Position numbers and translations under genes: made by a program. 64,000 bases of DNA from Vibrio cyclitrophicus (GTDB lineage Bacteria > Pseudomonadota > Gammaproteobacteria > Enterobacterales > Vibrionaceae). The notes under the pieces were generated by a model. It saw only the letters and a program-made list of their open reading frames with translations. It ran no database searches and had not been told where the DNA came from. How positions within the stretch are numbered: position 1 is the stretch's first letter; every line of letters begins with the position of its first letter. The stretch spans positions 1 to 64,000 of the forward strand of contig NZ_AP025481.1 in the NCBI RefSeq assembly GCF_024347435.1, given 5' to 3'. Below are positions 8,596 to 16,897 of the stretch, piece after piece.

Positions 8596-10956
8596 ATGGC
8601 GATGCAAAGACTCAATACAGAACAGCTGTATCAGGTAGCAGATCTAGACAAACTACCATGTAAGTCGACCAAAGAACTGGCTCCAATTGACGAGATCGTC
8701 GGGCAAGAACGCGCTCAAAAGGCCGTTGAGTTCGCGATGTCAATCAAGGAAAAGGGTTACAACATTTATGCGATAGGGCGAAATGGTCTTGGTAAACGTA
8801 CCATGATCTTGCGCTATCTAAACCGACATCCTCAAGAAGTGCAGGAGCTTTTTGATTGGTGTTATATCGCTAACTTTGAAGATATTCGTACACCGAAGGT
8901 ACTTAAGTTACCGAGTGGCGTGGGCAGCAGCTTAAAGCAAGATATTGAGAAGTTGATGCGTAAACTGCTCAAAGCAATGCCTCTTGCATTCGATAATGAG
9001 ATGTACTTTAGCCGCGCCGATAGGCTCAAAAATCAATTGGCTGCTAAACAACAAGCGGCATTAGAAGCCATTAGCCAAGAGGCAAAAGACAAAGGGATCA
9101 ACCTGACGATTACAACACAGGGTGATTATCAGTTTGTCGCAATGAATGGTGATGAGCTTCATACTGAGGAGAGCTTCGATCTACTTTCACCGGAAGAACA
9201 AGACGAATTTGATAAAACCATCGATATTTTAGAGGTTGGGTTAAGAACCATTTCTCGTGAATTGACGGAGCTTGAAGAGACGTATACAGAGAAAATCCAA
9301 AAGCTCAATGATGATACCGCAAGAGATGTGATCACTCACTTCATCAAGCAGTTGAAGAAGGATTACAGTCAATATCCTGATATCAAAAAATACCTCACAG
9401 CACTGCGTAAAGACATCGTCGACAACGCTGACATTTTCTTAGAAGAGAGCACGGAGCAAGCTGAGGTTGCGACGGCTTCGTTGGATAAGAAAATGCCGCG
9501 TCGCTACAAGGTTAACGTCATTGTTAGCCAGAAAGAGCAATCTCTACCGATTGTTGTTGAAGAAAATCCTAACTATCACTCTCTGTTTGGTTATGTAGAA
9601 ACGGCGACGTTTAAGGGTACTGTATTTACTGACTTTTCATTGATTCGCGCAGGTAGCTTACACCGAGCGAATGGCGGCGTACTGCTAATGGATGCGGTGA
9701 AGGTACTTGAGCAGCCGTACGTTTGGGAAGGTTTGAAGCGAGCGCTACGCTCACGTCAATTGAGCTTCACTTCGTTAGAAAAAGAGGTGACGTTAACGGG
9801 AGCGGTATCGCTAGATCCTGAACCTATCCCGCTGGACGTTAAGATCATCCTGTTTGGTGATTATCGTACTTACCAACTGCTGCAGCACTACGATGCGGAG
9901 TTCGGTGAATTGTTCCGTGTGACGGCTGATTTTGAAGATGAGATGAAGCGTACTGCGGATTCTGAAATGCATTACGCGCGCTTTATTTCGAGCATCGTGC
10001 ACGACAACAACATGCTTCATTGTGACCGCAAAGCAATTGCTCGCATCATTGAGCACAGCTCCCGCCAGGCTGGCGATCAAGGTAAGTTATCGTTGCATTC
10101 GGCGCATATTGCGAACCTACTTCGAGAGTCGAACTACGTTGCTAGAGGTGCGAAATCGAACCTGATTCGGGCTTCACACGTTGACCAAGCATTGTCTAAC
10201 CAGCAGATGCGTGTTGGCCGATTGCAAGACAGCGTAATGGAAACTTTCACTAACGGTACAACACTTATTCATGTTGATGGTCAAGCAGTTGGGCAAGTGA
10301 ATGCACTTTCTGTACTGAGCACAACCGATCATATGTTTGGCGCCCCTAACCGAATCACGGCAACGACGGCCTATGGTGACGGTGAGGTGATTGATATTGA
10401 AAGAAATGTAGATCTCGGCGGCAGCATTCACTCGAAAGGCGTGATGATCTTGTCGGCCTACCTTTCTTCTGTATTTGGTAAGACAGCGAAAGTCCCACTC
10501 ACCACTAATATCACCTTCGAGCAATCATATGGTGGTGTCGATGGTGACAGTGCGAGTATGGCTGAGTTCTGTGCGGTGGTTTCAGCGTTTTCTAAGCAGC
10601 CAAACCGTCAAGATATCGCAATTACGGGCTCTATGAACCAGTTTGGTGAGTCTCAGCCAATTGGTGGTGTGAACGAGAAGATAGAAGGCTTCTTTGATGT
10701 GTGTGAAATCAAAGGGCGCTCAAACGAACAAGGGGTGATCATCCCACGCTCGAATGTTCATAACCTGATGCTGCGTAGCGACATCGTAAAAGCAGTTGAA
10801 AAGGGCGAGTTTAATATCTGGGCGATTGATCATGTAACAGAAGCGATTGAGTTGTTTACAGGCAAAGCCGCAGGTGAGGCAAGTGATGAGGGGAGTTATC
10901 CAATTGATACTATCTTTGGTATCGCTCAAGCTAAACTGAACGCATTGCGTAAATAG
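8596..10956 (+). CDS. Lon-like ATP-dependent protease (AAA_32/S16 family)
   Basis: 786 residues. N-terminal AAA+ region with a P-loop GRNGLGKRT (residues 61-69), a helical and coiled-coil insert (about 120-290), a second AAA part (FTDFSLIRAGSLHRANGGVLLMDA; FGDYRTYQLL) and a C-terminal S16 peptidase. The catalytic dyad is S652 (in DGDSAS) and K695 (in VNEKIEGF). This is the YcbZ/LonB-like group of soluble proteases, distinct from classical Lon because the N-terminal LAN domain is missing. The start at 8596 has an ideal AAGGAGG five bases upstream. It is single-gene, closed by the terminator at 11021. The role is presumed cytoplasmic protein quality control; substrates are unknown. Confidence 0.9.
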   Translation: MAMQRLNTEQLYQVADLDKLPCKSTKELAPIDEIVGQERAQKAVEFAMSIKEKGYNIYAIGRNGLGKRTMILRYLNRHPQEVQELFDWCYIANFEDIRTPKVLKLPSGVGSSLKQDIEKLMRKLLKAMPLAFDNEMYFSRADRLKNQLAAKQQAALEAISQEAKDKGINLTITTQGDYQFVAMNGDELHTEESFDLLSPEEQDEFDKTIDILEVGLRTISRELTELEETYTEKIQKLNDDTARDVITHFIKQLKKDYSQYPDIKKYLTALRKDIVDNADIFLEESTEQAEVATASLDKKMPRRYKVNVIVSQKEQSLPIVVEENPNYHSLFGYVETATFKGTVFTDFSLIRAGSLHRANGGVLLMDAVKVLEQPYVWEGLKRALRSRQLSFTSLEKEVTLTGAVSLDPEPIPLDVKIILFGDYRTYQLLQHYDAEFGELFRVTADFEDEMKRTADSEMHYARFISSIVHDNNMLHCDRKAIARIIEHSSRQAGDQGKLSLHSAHIANLLRESNYVARGAKSNLIRASHVDQALSNQQMRVGRLQDSVMETFTNGTTLIHVDGQAVGQVNALSVLSTTDHMFGAPNRITATTAYGDGEVIDIERNVDLGGSIHSKGVMILSAYLSSVFGKTAKVPLTTNITFEQSYGGVDGDSASMAEFCAVVSAFSKQPNRQDIAITGSMNQFGESQPIGGVNEKIEGFFDVCEIKGRSNEQGVIIPRSNVHNLMLRSDIVKAVEKGEFNIWAIDHVTEAIELFTGKAAGEASDEGSYPIDTIFGIAQAKLNALRK

Positions 10957-11020
10957 CTGAATACTTAGTTAGTTTATGACTAGATAAACAGACAAACAAA
11001 AAAATAACAGCCAAAACGCA

Positions 11021-11052
11021 AAAGCCATCGACTCTAGGGTCGATGGCTTTTT
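11021..11052. terminator. Rho-independent terminator after the Lon-like gene
   Basis: AGCCATCGAC / GTCGATGGCT stem followed by a T run, between the convergent protease and PilZ genes; an A run on the other side makes it usable from both strands. Confidence 0.85.
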
Positions 11053-11136
11053 GTTTGGTGCGAATTAGAACGCTAGTGATCGGATTTATTCGGCCTGCTG
11101 TCTTAAATAACGATATGGTCTTGGTATCAAACTAGG

Positions 11137-11883
11137 TTACGCGTTTCGTAAGCAGAGCTTGGTGCCATCGAACTTCAATTTTGCCAACAAGTGTTTAGCG
11201 TTAGCTCGACCAATATCATCAAATTCCACACCGTATCGAGCGTAGTGCGTCGATTTTTGCAGATTACAGATGACACCCCTCAATGGTGGAATCAGTGGGC
11301 CATTGTAGTTTTCAGGTGTAATCTCGATAGACACTCGGTCGGCAATTTGAATCGCACGAGAGGTTGGTGAGGTAACAAAGCGACAACCACTTTTTGATAA
11401 GTCTCTTATCTCACAATTTGCTCGTTGGTCGTTGAAAATAATTCTTGAAGCTAAGTTCACTTCGTAGCGTGTTTCTTTACGCAGTTGAGTCACTTGCATC
11501 GTACTTGGCGTTGAGAGTACAAGAATAGGGAAGGGTTCACCAACCTTATGGTGGATTTGGCTTCTAAAGTGGATAAGCGCGCCTTCACCTCGCAAAGAGT
11601 AAGCACGAGCCGTCATCCAAAAACCTTCTTGAAAGAAAAAATTCAGGTCTTCGTTGGATACCTCGGGAACCTCAACCACAATACAGTTATCACTGTGCGT
11701 TCCGATAAATTTGGTGGTGGCGAGAAACTTAGTGCCAACCGGAGTCGAGACATTTAATGTCAGTTCACTGCCGTGCTCAATCATGGCCAGTGCATCGGTG
11801 CTGTTTATCGTAGAAACGGTGCGGTTACGAGGGTCTTGAAGTGCCTGATTATGCTCCAAAGGCTTCTTCAGTGGTGCGTTCAT
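11137..11883 (-). CDS. PilZ-domain (YcgR-like) c-di-GMP receptor
   Basis: 248 residues from the ATG at 11883; GGAGA lies eight bases upstream, so an in-frame ATG at 11907 is less likely. The N-terminal 125 residues resemble the YcgR N domain. The PilZ domain follows with R135-K-E-T-R139 and D161-L-S-K-S-G166, the two c-di-GMP binding motifs. Such proteins bind c-di-GMP and slow or redirect the flagellar motor, or act at the envelope from the cytoplasm. Vibrios carry several (Plz proteins); which one this is was not determined. It is a single-gene unit. Confidence 0.85.
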   Translation of the reverse strand: MNAPLKKPLEHNQALQDPRNRTVSTINSTDALAMIEHGSELTLNVSTPVGTKFLATTKFIGTHSDNCIVVEVPEVSNEDLNFFFQEGFWMTARAYSLRGEGALIHFRSQIHHKVGEPFPILVLSTPSTMQVTQLRKETRYEVNLASRIIFNDQRANCEIRDLSKSGCRFVTSPTSRAIQIADRVSIEITPENYNGPLIPPLRGVICNLQKSTHYARYGVEFDDIGRANAKHLLAKLKFDGTKLCLRNA

Positions 11884-12155
11884 TATATGTTCTCCATGCG
11901 CCAACATGCGTCTGTTAGATATTGATGACTTGCTAACAAGGGGTAATTACGTGCTAGATTTAGTAGGTGTACTTACATCGATTTATAGAGTGTCTTTTCT
12001 TTGGATGGATTTTATATTAACCCAGAGAATTGAAATTATTTACTTTGTTTGTAAGTACTTAGTTTTATTTATATGCACTTGCGTTAGTCTATTACATGGA
12101 ACTCATACTTCAAACTTTAATTGTTTGTCGTATCAATTATTTGTAGGAGTTGAGA

Positions 12156-12440
12156 ATGAAGGCAATAAAATGGGTTCAAGATGAGAACCAGATCACAGTT
12201 GAACTCGAACCAAACCAATTTGCAGTCGTTAAGTACCACAAACAAGGGGATGTGCTTCATATCACCTCGACTCGTATCCCTGATGAACTGCAAGGCAAGG
12301 GCTTTGGTAAGGTGATGATGGAATCTATTTTACCTGAAATAGAACAGGCAGGTTTTAAGATCGTTCCAGTGTGCAGTTATGTTGTTCACTACATGCATAG
12401 GCAGAAACAATGGTCGCATCTTTTAGCGTCTGAGGCATAA
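12156..12440 (+). CDS. small GNAT-like N-acetyltransferase (YidJ/YjdJ type)
   Basis: 94 residues from the ATG at 12156, with TAGGAG six bases before it. It matches the short Gcn5-related N-acetyltransferase form: VVKYHKQGDVLHITSTRIPDELQGKGFGKVMMESIL contains the acetyl-CoA binding loop (Q/R-x-x-G-x-G/A as QGKGFGK), followed by CSYVVHYMHRQ as in the YjdJ/GTT1 group. The substrate is unknown. It is the first gene of a three-gene operon; its stop abuts the next ATG. Confidence 0.8.
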   Translation: MKAIKWVQDENQITVELEPNQFAVVKYHKQGDVLHITSTRIPDELQGKGFGKVMMESILPEIEQAGFKIVPVCSYVVHYMHRQKQWSHLLASEA

Positions 12441-13610
12441 ATGGTACTTATGTCTCAATCAATTGTGCCAAAACCAAAGTCATCAAAACAACTTAGCCAA
12501 ACTGAAGCCGATTCGAGCCAATCGGTTCCCGTACTTTATCAGAAAATTGCCAACTCGCTCGGATGCAATGAAGTCGTTGATATACAAGTTATTCAACGCT
12601 TGTGGGGCGGTTACGGCGAGTTAGTTCGCTTGGTCTTTGTTAAAAATAACAGTGCTTCGATGAACAGCGTCATCGTTAAGCATGTCGTATTGCCAGACAA
12701 AGCCGAACACCCCAAGGGGTGGAACACCAAATTATCTCATCAGCGAAAGGTGCACTCTTACCAAGTTGAGACGAAATGGTATCAATCGTTCACCCAACAG
12801 TGGGACGAACGTTGCCCTATACCTACAGGGTTGCACTGTGAACTAGAAGAGAATGAGTGGCTAATTGTGATGCAAGACTTAGCGGATATAGGCTTTCCGT
12901 TAACTTCTCAGTTTGATGTGTTTGCTGCTTTTGATGTTGTGGAGACCGAAGATACTCAGTCTGAACGAGCTTCTGGTTATACACTAGAAGAACATAAACA
13001 ACGCGATGCTTGCCTAAAATGGCTCGCTAACTTTCACGCAAAGCACATCAATGTAGATCAAGAACAATCAGCCTCATTGTGGCAAGTCGGCACATATTGG
13101 CATTTAGACACACGTCCTGATGAGTTAAACACTTTGACTGATTTACCCTTGAAGAACCAAGCCAAGCACATCGACCATTTACTCAAAAAGTGTCCGTATC
13201 CAACCTTGGTACATGGAGACGCCAAGCTTGCCAATTTCTGTTTTGATTCAGAAATCCAAAACGCAGCTGCCGTCGATTTCCAATATGTGGGTCACGGTTG
13301 TGCGATGAAAGATGTCGCTTTGTTCATGAGTAGTGCGGTGAGGCCGCAAGACTGCGCTGAACTTGAGTCACAGGTACTGGATATTTACTTCCGACACTTG
13401 AAAGAGGCATTGGCGTACTATCAGCCACAGCTTTCGTTCTATGAAGTCGAATCCGCTTGGCGACCAATGTTCTATGTCGCATGGGCCGACTTCCAACGTT
13501 TCGTAAAAGGCTGGAGCCCAGAGCATTGGAAGATTAACCCGTATACTGAGCAGTTGACCTTACGAGTGCTTACTCAATTAGACGAACAGGAGTCCGTCAA
13601 TGTTCGATAG
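12441..13610 (+). CDS. aminoglycoside/choline-kinase-like phosphotransferase
   Basis: 389 residues with a protein-kinase-like small-molecule kinase fold. Motifs: LVHGDAKLANFCF (Brenner motif HGDxxxxN, catalytic Asp) and AAVDFQYVGHG (metal-binding Asp). The N-terminal part has GGYGELVRLVFVK as a nucleotide-binding loop. The family includes choline, ethanolamine and ecdysteroid kinases; the substrate cannot be read from sequence. The ATG directly follows the GNAT stop with GAGG six bases upstream, and its end overlaps the MFS start by 11 bp, implying translational coupling. Together with the exporter it might modify and export a small molecule. Confidence 0.78.
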   Translation: MVLMSQSIVPKPKSSKQLSQTEADSSQSVPVLYQKIANSLGCNEVVDIQVIQRLWGGYGELVRLVFVKNNSASMNSVIVKHVVLPDKAEHPKGWNTKLSHQRKVHSYQVETKWYQSFTQQWDERCPIPTGLHCELEENEWLIVMQDLADIGFPLTSQFDVFAAFDVVETEDTQSERASGYTLEEHKQRDACLKWLANFHAKHINVDQEQSASLWQVGTYWHLDTRPDELNTLTDLPLKNQAKHIDHLLKKCPYPTLVHGDAKLANFCFDSEIQNAAAVDFQYVGHGCAMKDVALFMSSAVRPQDCAELESQVLDIYFRHLKEALAYYQPQLSFYEVESAWRPMFYVAWADFQRFVKGWSPEHWKINPYTEQLTLRVLTQLDEQESVNVR

Positions 13611-14781
13611 AACTGCGAGCTGGAAAACGCCGCAAAACTTTTTATTACTGATTTCGATTGTTGTTCCTATCGCGTTTTCGAGCTGGATGGCACTGCTTAA
13701 TAACTTCGTGATTGAAAAAGCGAACTTTGATGGTGCGGATATTGGTTTATTGCAAAGTGTTCGTGAAATACCTGGTTTCTTAGCGTTTACCGTAGTGTTT
13801 GTGCTGGCCTTCATACGTGAACAACGCTTTATGTTGATATCGCTAGCGATGCTCACTGTAGGCACCGCGATTACGGGTCTGTTCCCTTCACTCACTGGTC
13901 TGTTGCTGACTACGATTTTGATGTCGACGGGCTTCCACTATTTTGAAACGCTGAAGCAGTCTTTGTCACTACAATGGTTGAGTAAAGAAGAAGCACCAGA
14001 GATGTTAGGTAAGATGATCTCCGTTGGCGCGTTGGCATCTTTAATCACTTATGGCTCTATTTGGGTGATGTTAGAGCAACTCAAACTCGACTTTGCTTGG
14101 GTGTATGGCATCACTGGCGGAATTGGTTTTGTTTTAGTTTTGGTGATGACCTTTGGTTTCCCTGAATTTCAGACTAAGACCCAACAAAATAAGAAACTGG
14201 TATTGAGAAAGCGTTACTGGCTCTACTACGCACTAACGTTTATGAGTGGTGCAAGAAGACAAATCTTCACCGTGTTTGCAGGCTTTCTGATGGTAGAGAA
14301 ATTCGGTTACTCGGCAGCTGACATAACGCTATTGTTCTTAATCAACTACCTATTTAACTTCTTGTTCGCAAAACGTATTGGTCGATTTATTGGTGTGGTG
14401 GGTGAGCGTAAGGCGCTGATTTTCGAGTATGTCGGTTTGATTGGTGTATTTGTCGGTTATGGCTTAGTGCAAAACGCAGAGTGGGCGGCAGCACTTTACG
14501 TGGTCGATCATTTGTTCTTTGCATTGGCACTAGCGATCAAAACTTACTTTCAGAAAATTGCAGATCCGGCTGACATGGCATCAACCGCTGGTGTCTCTTT
14601 CACCATCAATCATATTGCAGCGGTCGTTATTCCAGTGGTGTTTGGTGTGATTTGGTTGTCTTCTCCTGCAACGGTTTTCTATATTGGTGCAGTGATGGCC
14701 GTGGTTTCTCTAGCGCTATCTTTAAACATTCCGAAGAAACCTGAAGAGGGCAACGAAGTGCGAATGTTTAGCTGGCGCTAA
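13600..14781 (+). CDS. MFS transporter
   Basis: 393 residues with about 12 hydrophobic segments, the size of a standard major-facilitator permease. A short cytoplasmic loop after TM6 (FPEFQTKTQQNKKLVLRKRY) separates two six-helix halves. No specific subfamily motif was recognised. It overlaps the upstream kinase gene by 11 bp and is the last gene of the operon, followed by a terminator at 14809. Substrate unknown; the linkage to a GNAT and a small-molecule kinase suggests efflux or uptake of the compound they act on. Confidence 0.85.
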   Translation: MFDRTASWKTPQNFLLLISIVVPIAFSSWMALLNNFVIEKANFDGADIGLLQSVREIPGFLAFTVVFVLAFIREQRFMLISLAMLTVGTAITGLFPSLTGLLLTTILMSTGFHYFETLKQSLSLQWLSKEEAPEMLGKMISVGALASLITYGSIWVMLEQLKLDFAWVYGITGGIGFVLVLVMTFGFPEFQTKTQQNKKLVLRKRYWLYYALTFMSGARRQIFTVFAGFLMVEKFGYSAADITLLFLINYLFNFLFAKRIGRFIGVVGERKALIFEYVGLIGVFVGYGLVQNAEWAAALYVVDHLFFALALAIKTYFQKIADPADMASTAGVSFTINHIAAVVIPVVFGVIWLSSPATVFYIGAVMAVVSLALSLNIPKKPEEGNEVRMFSWR

Positions 14782-14808
14782 TGTTGGTCTCGATATTATG
14801 AAATAAGC

Positions 14809-14841
14809 AAAAAGCTCCAATAGTGATATTGGAGCTTTTTG
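14809..14841. terminator. Rho-independent terminator after the MFS gene
   Basis: AGCTCCAATA / TATTGGAGCT stem with a GTGA loop, flanked by A and T runs, between convergent genes. Confidence 0.85.
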
Positions 14842-14889
14842 TTTATGTGGGATATGTATATCTAATCCGCAAAATAGGTTTCACGCGGA

Positions 14890-15804
14890 TCAGTTTCTTA
14901 CGGTTTTTAATTCGGTACGCAGCTTGAAAATTCCCTTTGGTGCCTTGGTGAGTAAAATGCCGCAAAGCAGGGGGATCATCATAAACAATGATTGTTCAGA
15001 CAGAACTTCACCGTTGACGTAACAAGATATTAGCAGCGCTACTACCGGGAAAATCAAAAAGCAGATAGACGCTTGGAAAGGGGTCGAAACCTGTCCTAAT
15101 TTGAAGTAAGCCACAATGCCGCCAACACTCGCGAAAAAGCCTAAGTAAACCACGGCTGAGATTGAATCCCCAGTGAAGGATTCAACATTCACGTTTTCAC
15201 CTACAGCTGAAACAGCGAATAAGAATAAAGCAGCAATCAGGCTCGGTACGGCGTTGTAGGTCAGTACTTCAATACCTTTGCAGTGCTTTTGAACCAGCAC
15301 ATACATAACTGCGTGAATCGCAACAGCAAGGCCTAAGCAAACCGTGCCAATTAGGTAGTCATCGCCACCCATCTGCATTTCGTTGCCAAGGATTAAACAT
15401 AGGCTCACAACAGCAGTAATCAAACCGAATATCTGGTGCTTCGCCAGTCGTAGACTTAAGAATAAGCCAGACATCAGCATCACAACCACAGGCATGTTGG
15501 CGAAGATGATCGACGCTAAACCTGAAGAGATGTATTGCTCGCCATAGATCATCAACGTAAACGGAATCGCGAAATACATCAGCGCAACAATAAGCAGCCA
15601 TTGGCGCTTACCTTTAGGGAACAGCAGTGGTTGGTTGAAGACTTTCGCTAATACCGCAAGCAGAGGTGCTGCAAGTAAAAAGCGTAACGCAGTAGCAAAA
15701 ATAGGTGGGATAGAATGCAATGCTACTTCCATAGCGAACCAAGTGGTTCCCCAAATTAAGCAAACAGAGACAAAAAGCAAGATAGTTAGAGACTTCGAAT
15801 TCAT
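14890..15804 (-). CDS. EamA/DMT-family transporter
   Basis: 304 residues, ten predicted membrane segments in two EamA repeats. The N-terminus CLIWGTTWFAMEVALHSIPPIFATALRFLLAAPLL is the usual first EamA hairpin (W-G-x-x-F followed by P-x-x-x-x-x-R-F). Family members export amino acids or other metabolites. There is no strong ribosome site; the ATG at 15804 is preceded only by GAG. It is unlinked to other genes by operon structure, and no regulator adjoins it. Substrate not predictable. Confidence 0.85.
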   Translation of the reverse strand: MNSKSLTILLFVSVCLIWGTTWFAMEVALHSIPPIFATALRFLLAAPLLAVLAKVFNQPLLFPKGKRQWLLIVALMYFAIPFTLMIYGEQYISSGLASIIFANMPVVVMLMSGLFLSLRLAKHQIFGLITAVVSLCLILGNEMQMGGDDYLIGTVCLGLAVAIHAVMYVLVQKHCKGIEVLTYNAVPSLIAALFLFAVSAVGENVNVESFTGDSISAVVYLGFFASVGGIVAYFKLGQVSTPFQASICFLIFPVVALLISCYVNGEVLSEQSLFMMIPLLCGILLTKAPKGIFKLRTELKTVRN

Positions 15805-16110
15805 GGTGACTACTCATTAATAATTATTTTAAATCATAAGCTTGTGGCGCATTAATGACGTGGCACAGTATAAGTAGGTCGTCGGAGAAAGTTTTTGTCT
15901 TTTTATCTCTAATTGAAATGAAATATAGAAATTAAATCTCTAATGTAATCTTTTTTAATAATTTATTTTCACAAAGGCAGGGTGAGTTAAAATCATTGTT
16001 CTTTTGGAGGGGTTGGTGGGAGATAGAAGGTTGAAATTGAGGCCGAAGTGAGAACATTATTTAAGGTGATTGTTTTATTCTTGATTGGTACTAAAGACTT
16101 AGTACGAGGC
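15805..16110. other. AT-rich intergenic region
   Basis: About 300 bp upstream of the EamA transporter and downstream of the outer-membrane gene. It should hold the EamA promoter. I see no ORF with a ribosome site and no clear repeat beyond A/T tracts. Confidence 0.5.
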
Positions 16111-16146
16111 AAAAAGCCCCTTTATTGAATCAAACTATAAAGGGGT
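16111..16146 (-). terminator. Rho-independent terminator after the outer-membrane protein gene
   Basis: Read on the minus strand: CCCCTTTA / TAAAGGGG stem with an 13-base loop, then CTTTTTG. It lies 25 bp past the stop codon. Confidence 0.8.
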
Positions 16147-16170
16147 GAGAGCTACCACACGAAAGGTAAA

Positions 16171-16824
16171 CTAAAAACGGAGGTTGAAGCCTAGCTCGAC
16201 GCTGCCATCGGAACGAAATACATCTCCGGGGCTAACGCGTTTTTGACCGAATGTATATTTCACATAAGGTTCTACCCATTTGGGTTTCAGCGTAAAAGTG
16301 ACGTCTTGGCTGTTGTAATAACCTTTTGAGCCCGTTAATTGGCGGTCATGACTAAATGAATAGGAAAAGTTCATAAACTCTGTGGGAGAGTAACTTGTCC
16401 CGACAGTGTTCTTCCACTCCCTATCTGTCATATCTATGAAGGACAAAGAAACATCGCGCCATTCATGCGATGTGTTTGCAAATACCATAATATTGTTCGT
16501 GATTGCAGTACCACCAAATAAGCCTATATCGTAGATATCGATCAGGTCTGCTCGGCCATAACTCACGAAAGCTTCAGTGTAAAAGTTACCCAACATCAAG
16601 CCGTAACCCGTCCCTATTTCTAGGTAACCTTCCGAGTCAATTTCTGCACTGATGTTGATTTCTTCAGTTGCTTGAATGACACCAGAGACTGTACCTATCC
16701 AGCTGTCTCCGGCTTTGGCTGTTTGAAAGCTTAAACTCGGCTCGTGGTAACTTAATGTTTGTAATTGATGGTCGTTTGCACATATGGTAAAGGGCATCAA
16801 TAAAGTGATCAATAGTCGTTTCAT
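16171..16824 (-). CDS. outer-membrane beta-barrel protein (uncharacterised)
   Basis: 217 residues. Signal peptide MKRLLITLLMPFTICA, then alternating hydrophobic beta strands rich in Y, F, T and S, ending in GFNLRF. A C-terminal Phe is the recognition signal for the BAM complex, so an outer-membrane barrel of perhaps eight strands is likely. No named family recognised. It follows the large lipoprotein gene by 73 bp on the same strand with a hairpin between, so it may be partly co-transcribed and functionally paired with that lipoprotein. Confidence 0.7.
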   Translation of the reverse strand: MKRLLITLLMPFTICANDHQLQTLSYHEPSLSFQTAKAGDSWIGTVSGVIQATEEINISAEIDSEGYLEIGTGYGLMLGNFYTEAFVSYGRADLIDIYDIGLFGGTAITNNIMVFANTSHEWRDVSLSFIDMTDREWKNTVGTSYSPTEFMNFSYSFSHDRQLTGSKGYYNSQDVTFTLKPKWVEPYVKYTFGQKRVSPGDVFRSDGSVELGFNLRF

Positions 16825-16847
16825 CGTGTTCTCAACTCTAAAATAAA

Positions 16848-16878
16848 AAGGAGCCGCTAATAAGCGGCTCCTTTGCTT
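16848..16878 (-). terminator. Rho-independent terminator after the lipoprotein gene
   Basis: GGAGCCGC / GCGGCTCC palindrome; on the minus strand it is followed by TTTTTATTT. It sits between the lipoprotein and barrel genes, so read-through would set the level of the second gene. Confidence 0.8.
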
Positions 16879-16897
16879 TTATATTTATTATTTTTTA

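Noticed and set aside
11906..12184. ORF upstream of and overlapping the GNAT gene
   Set aside because: No ribosome site, out of frame with the supported GNAT start, and hydrophobic low-complexity translation; probably promoter DNA.
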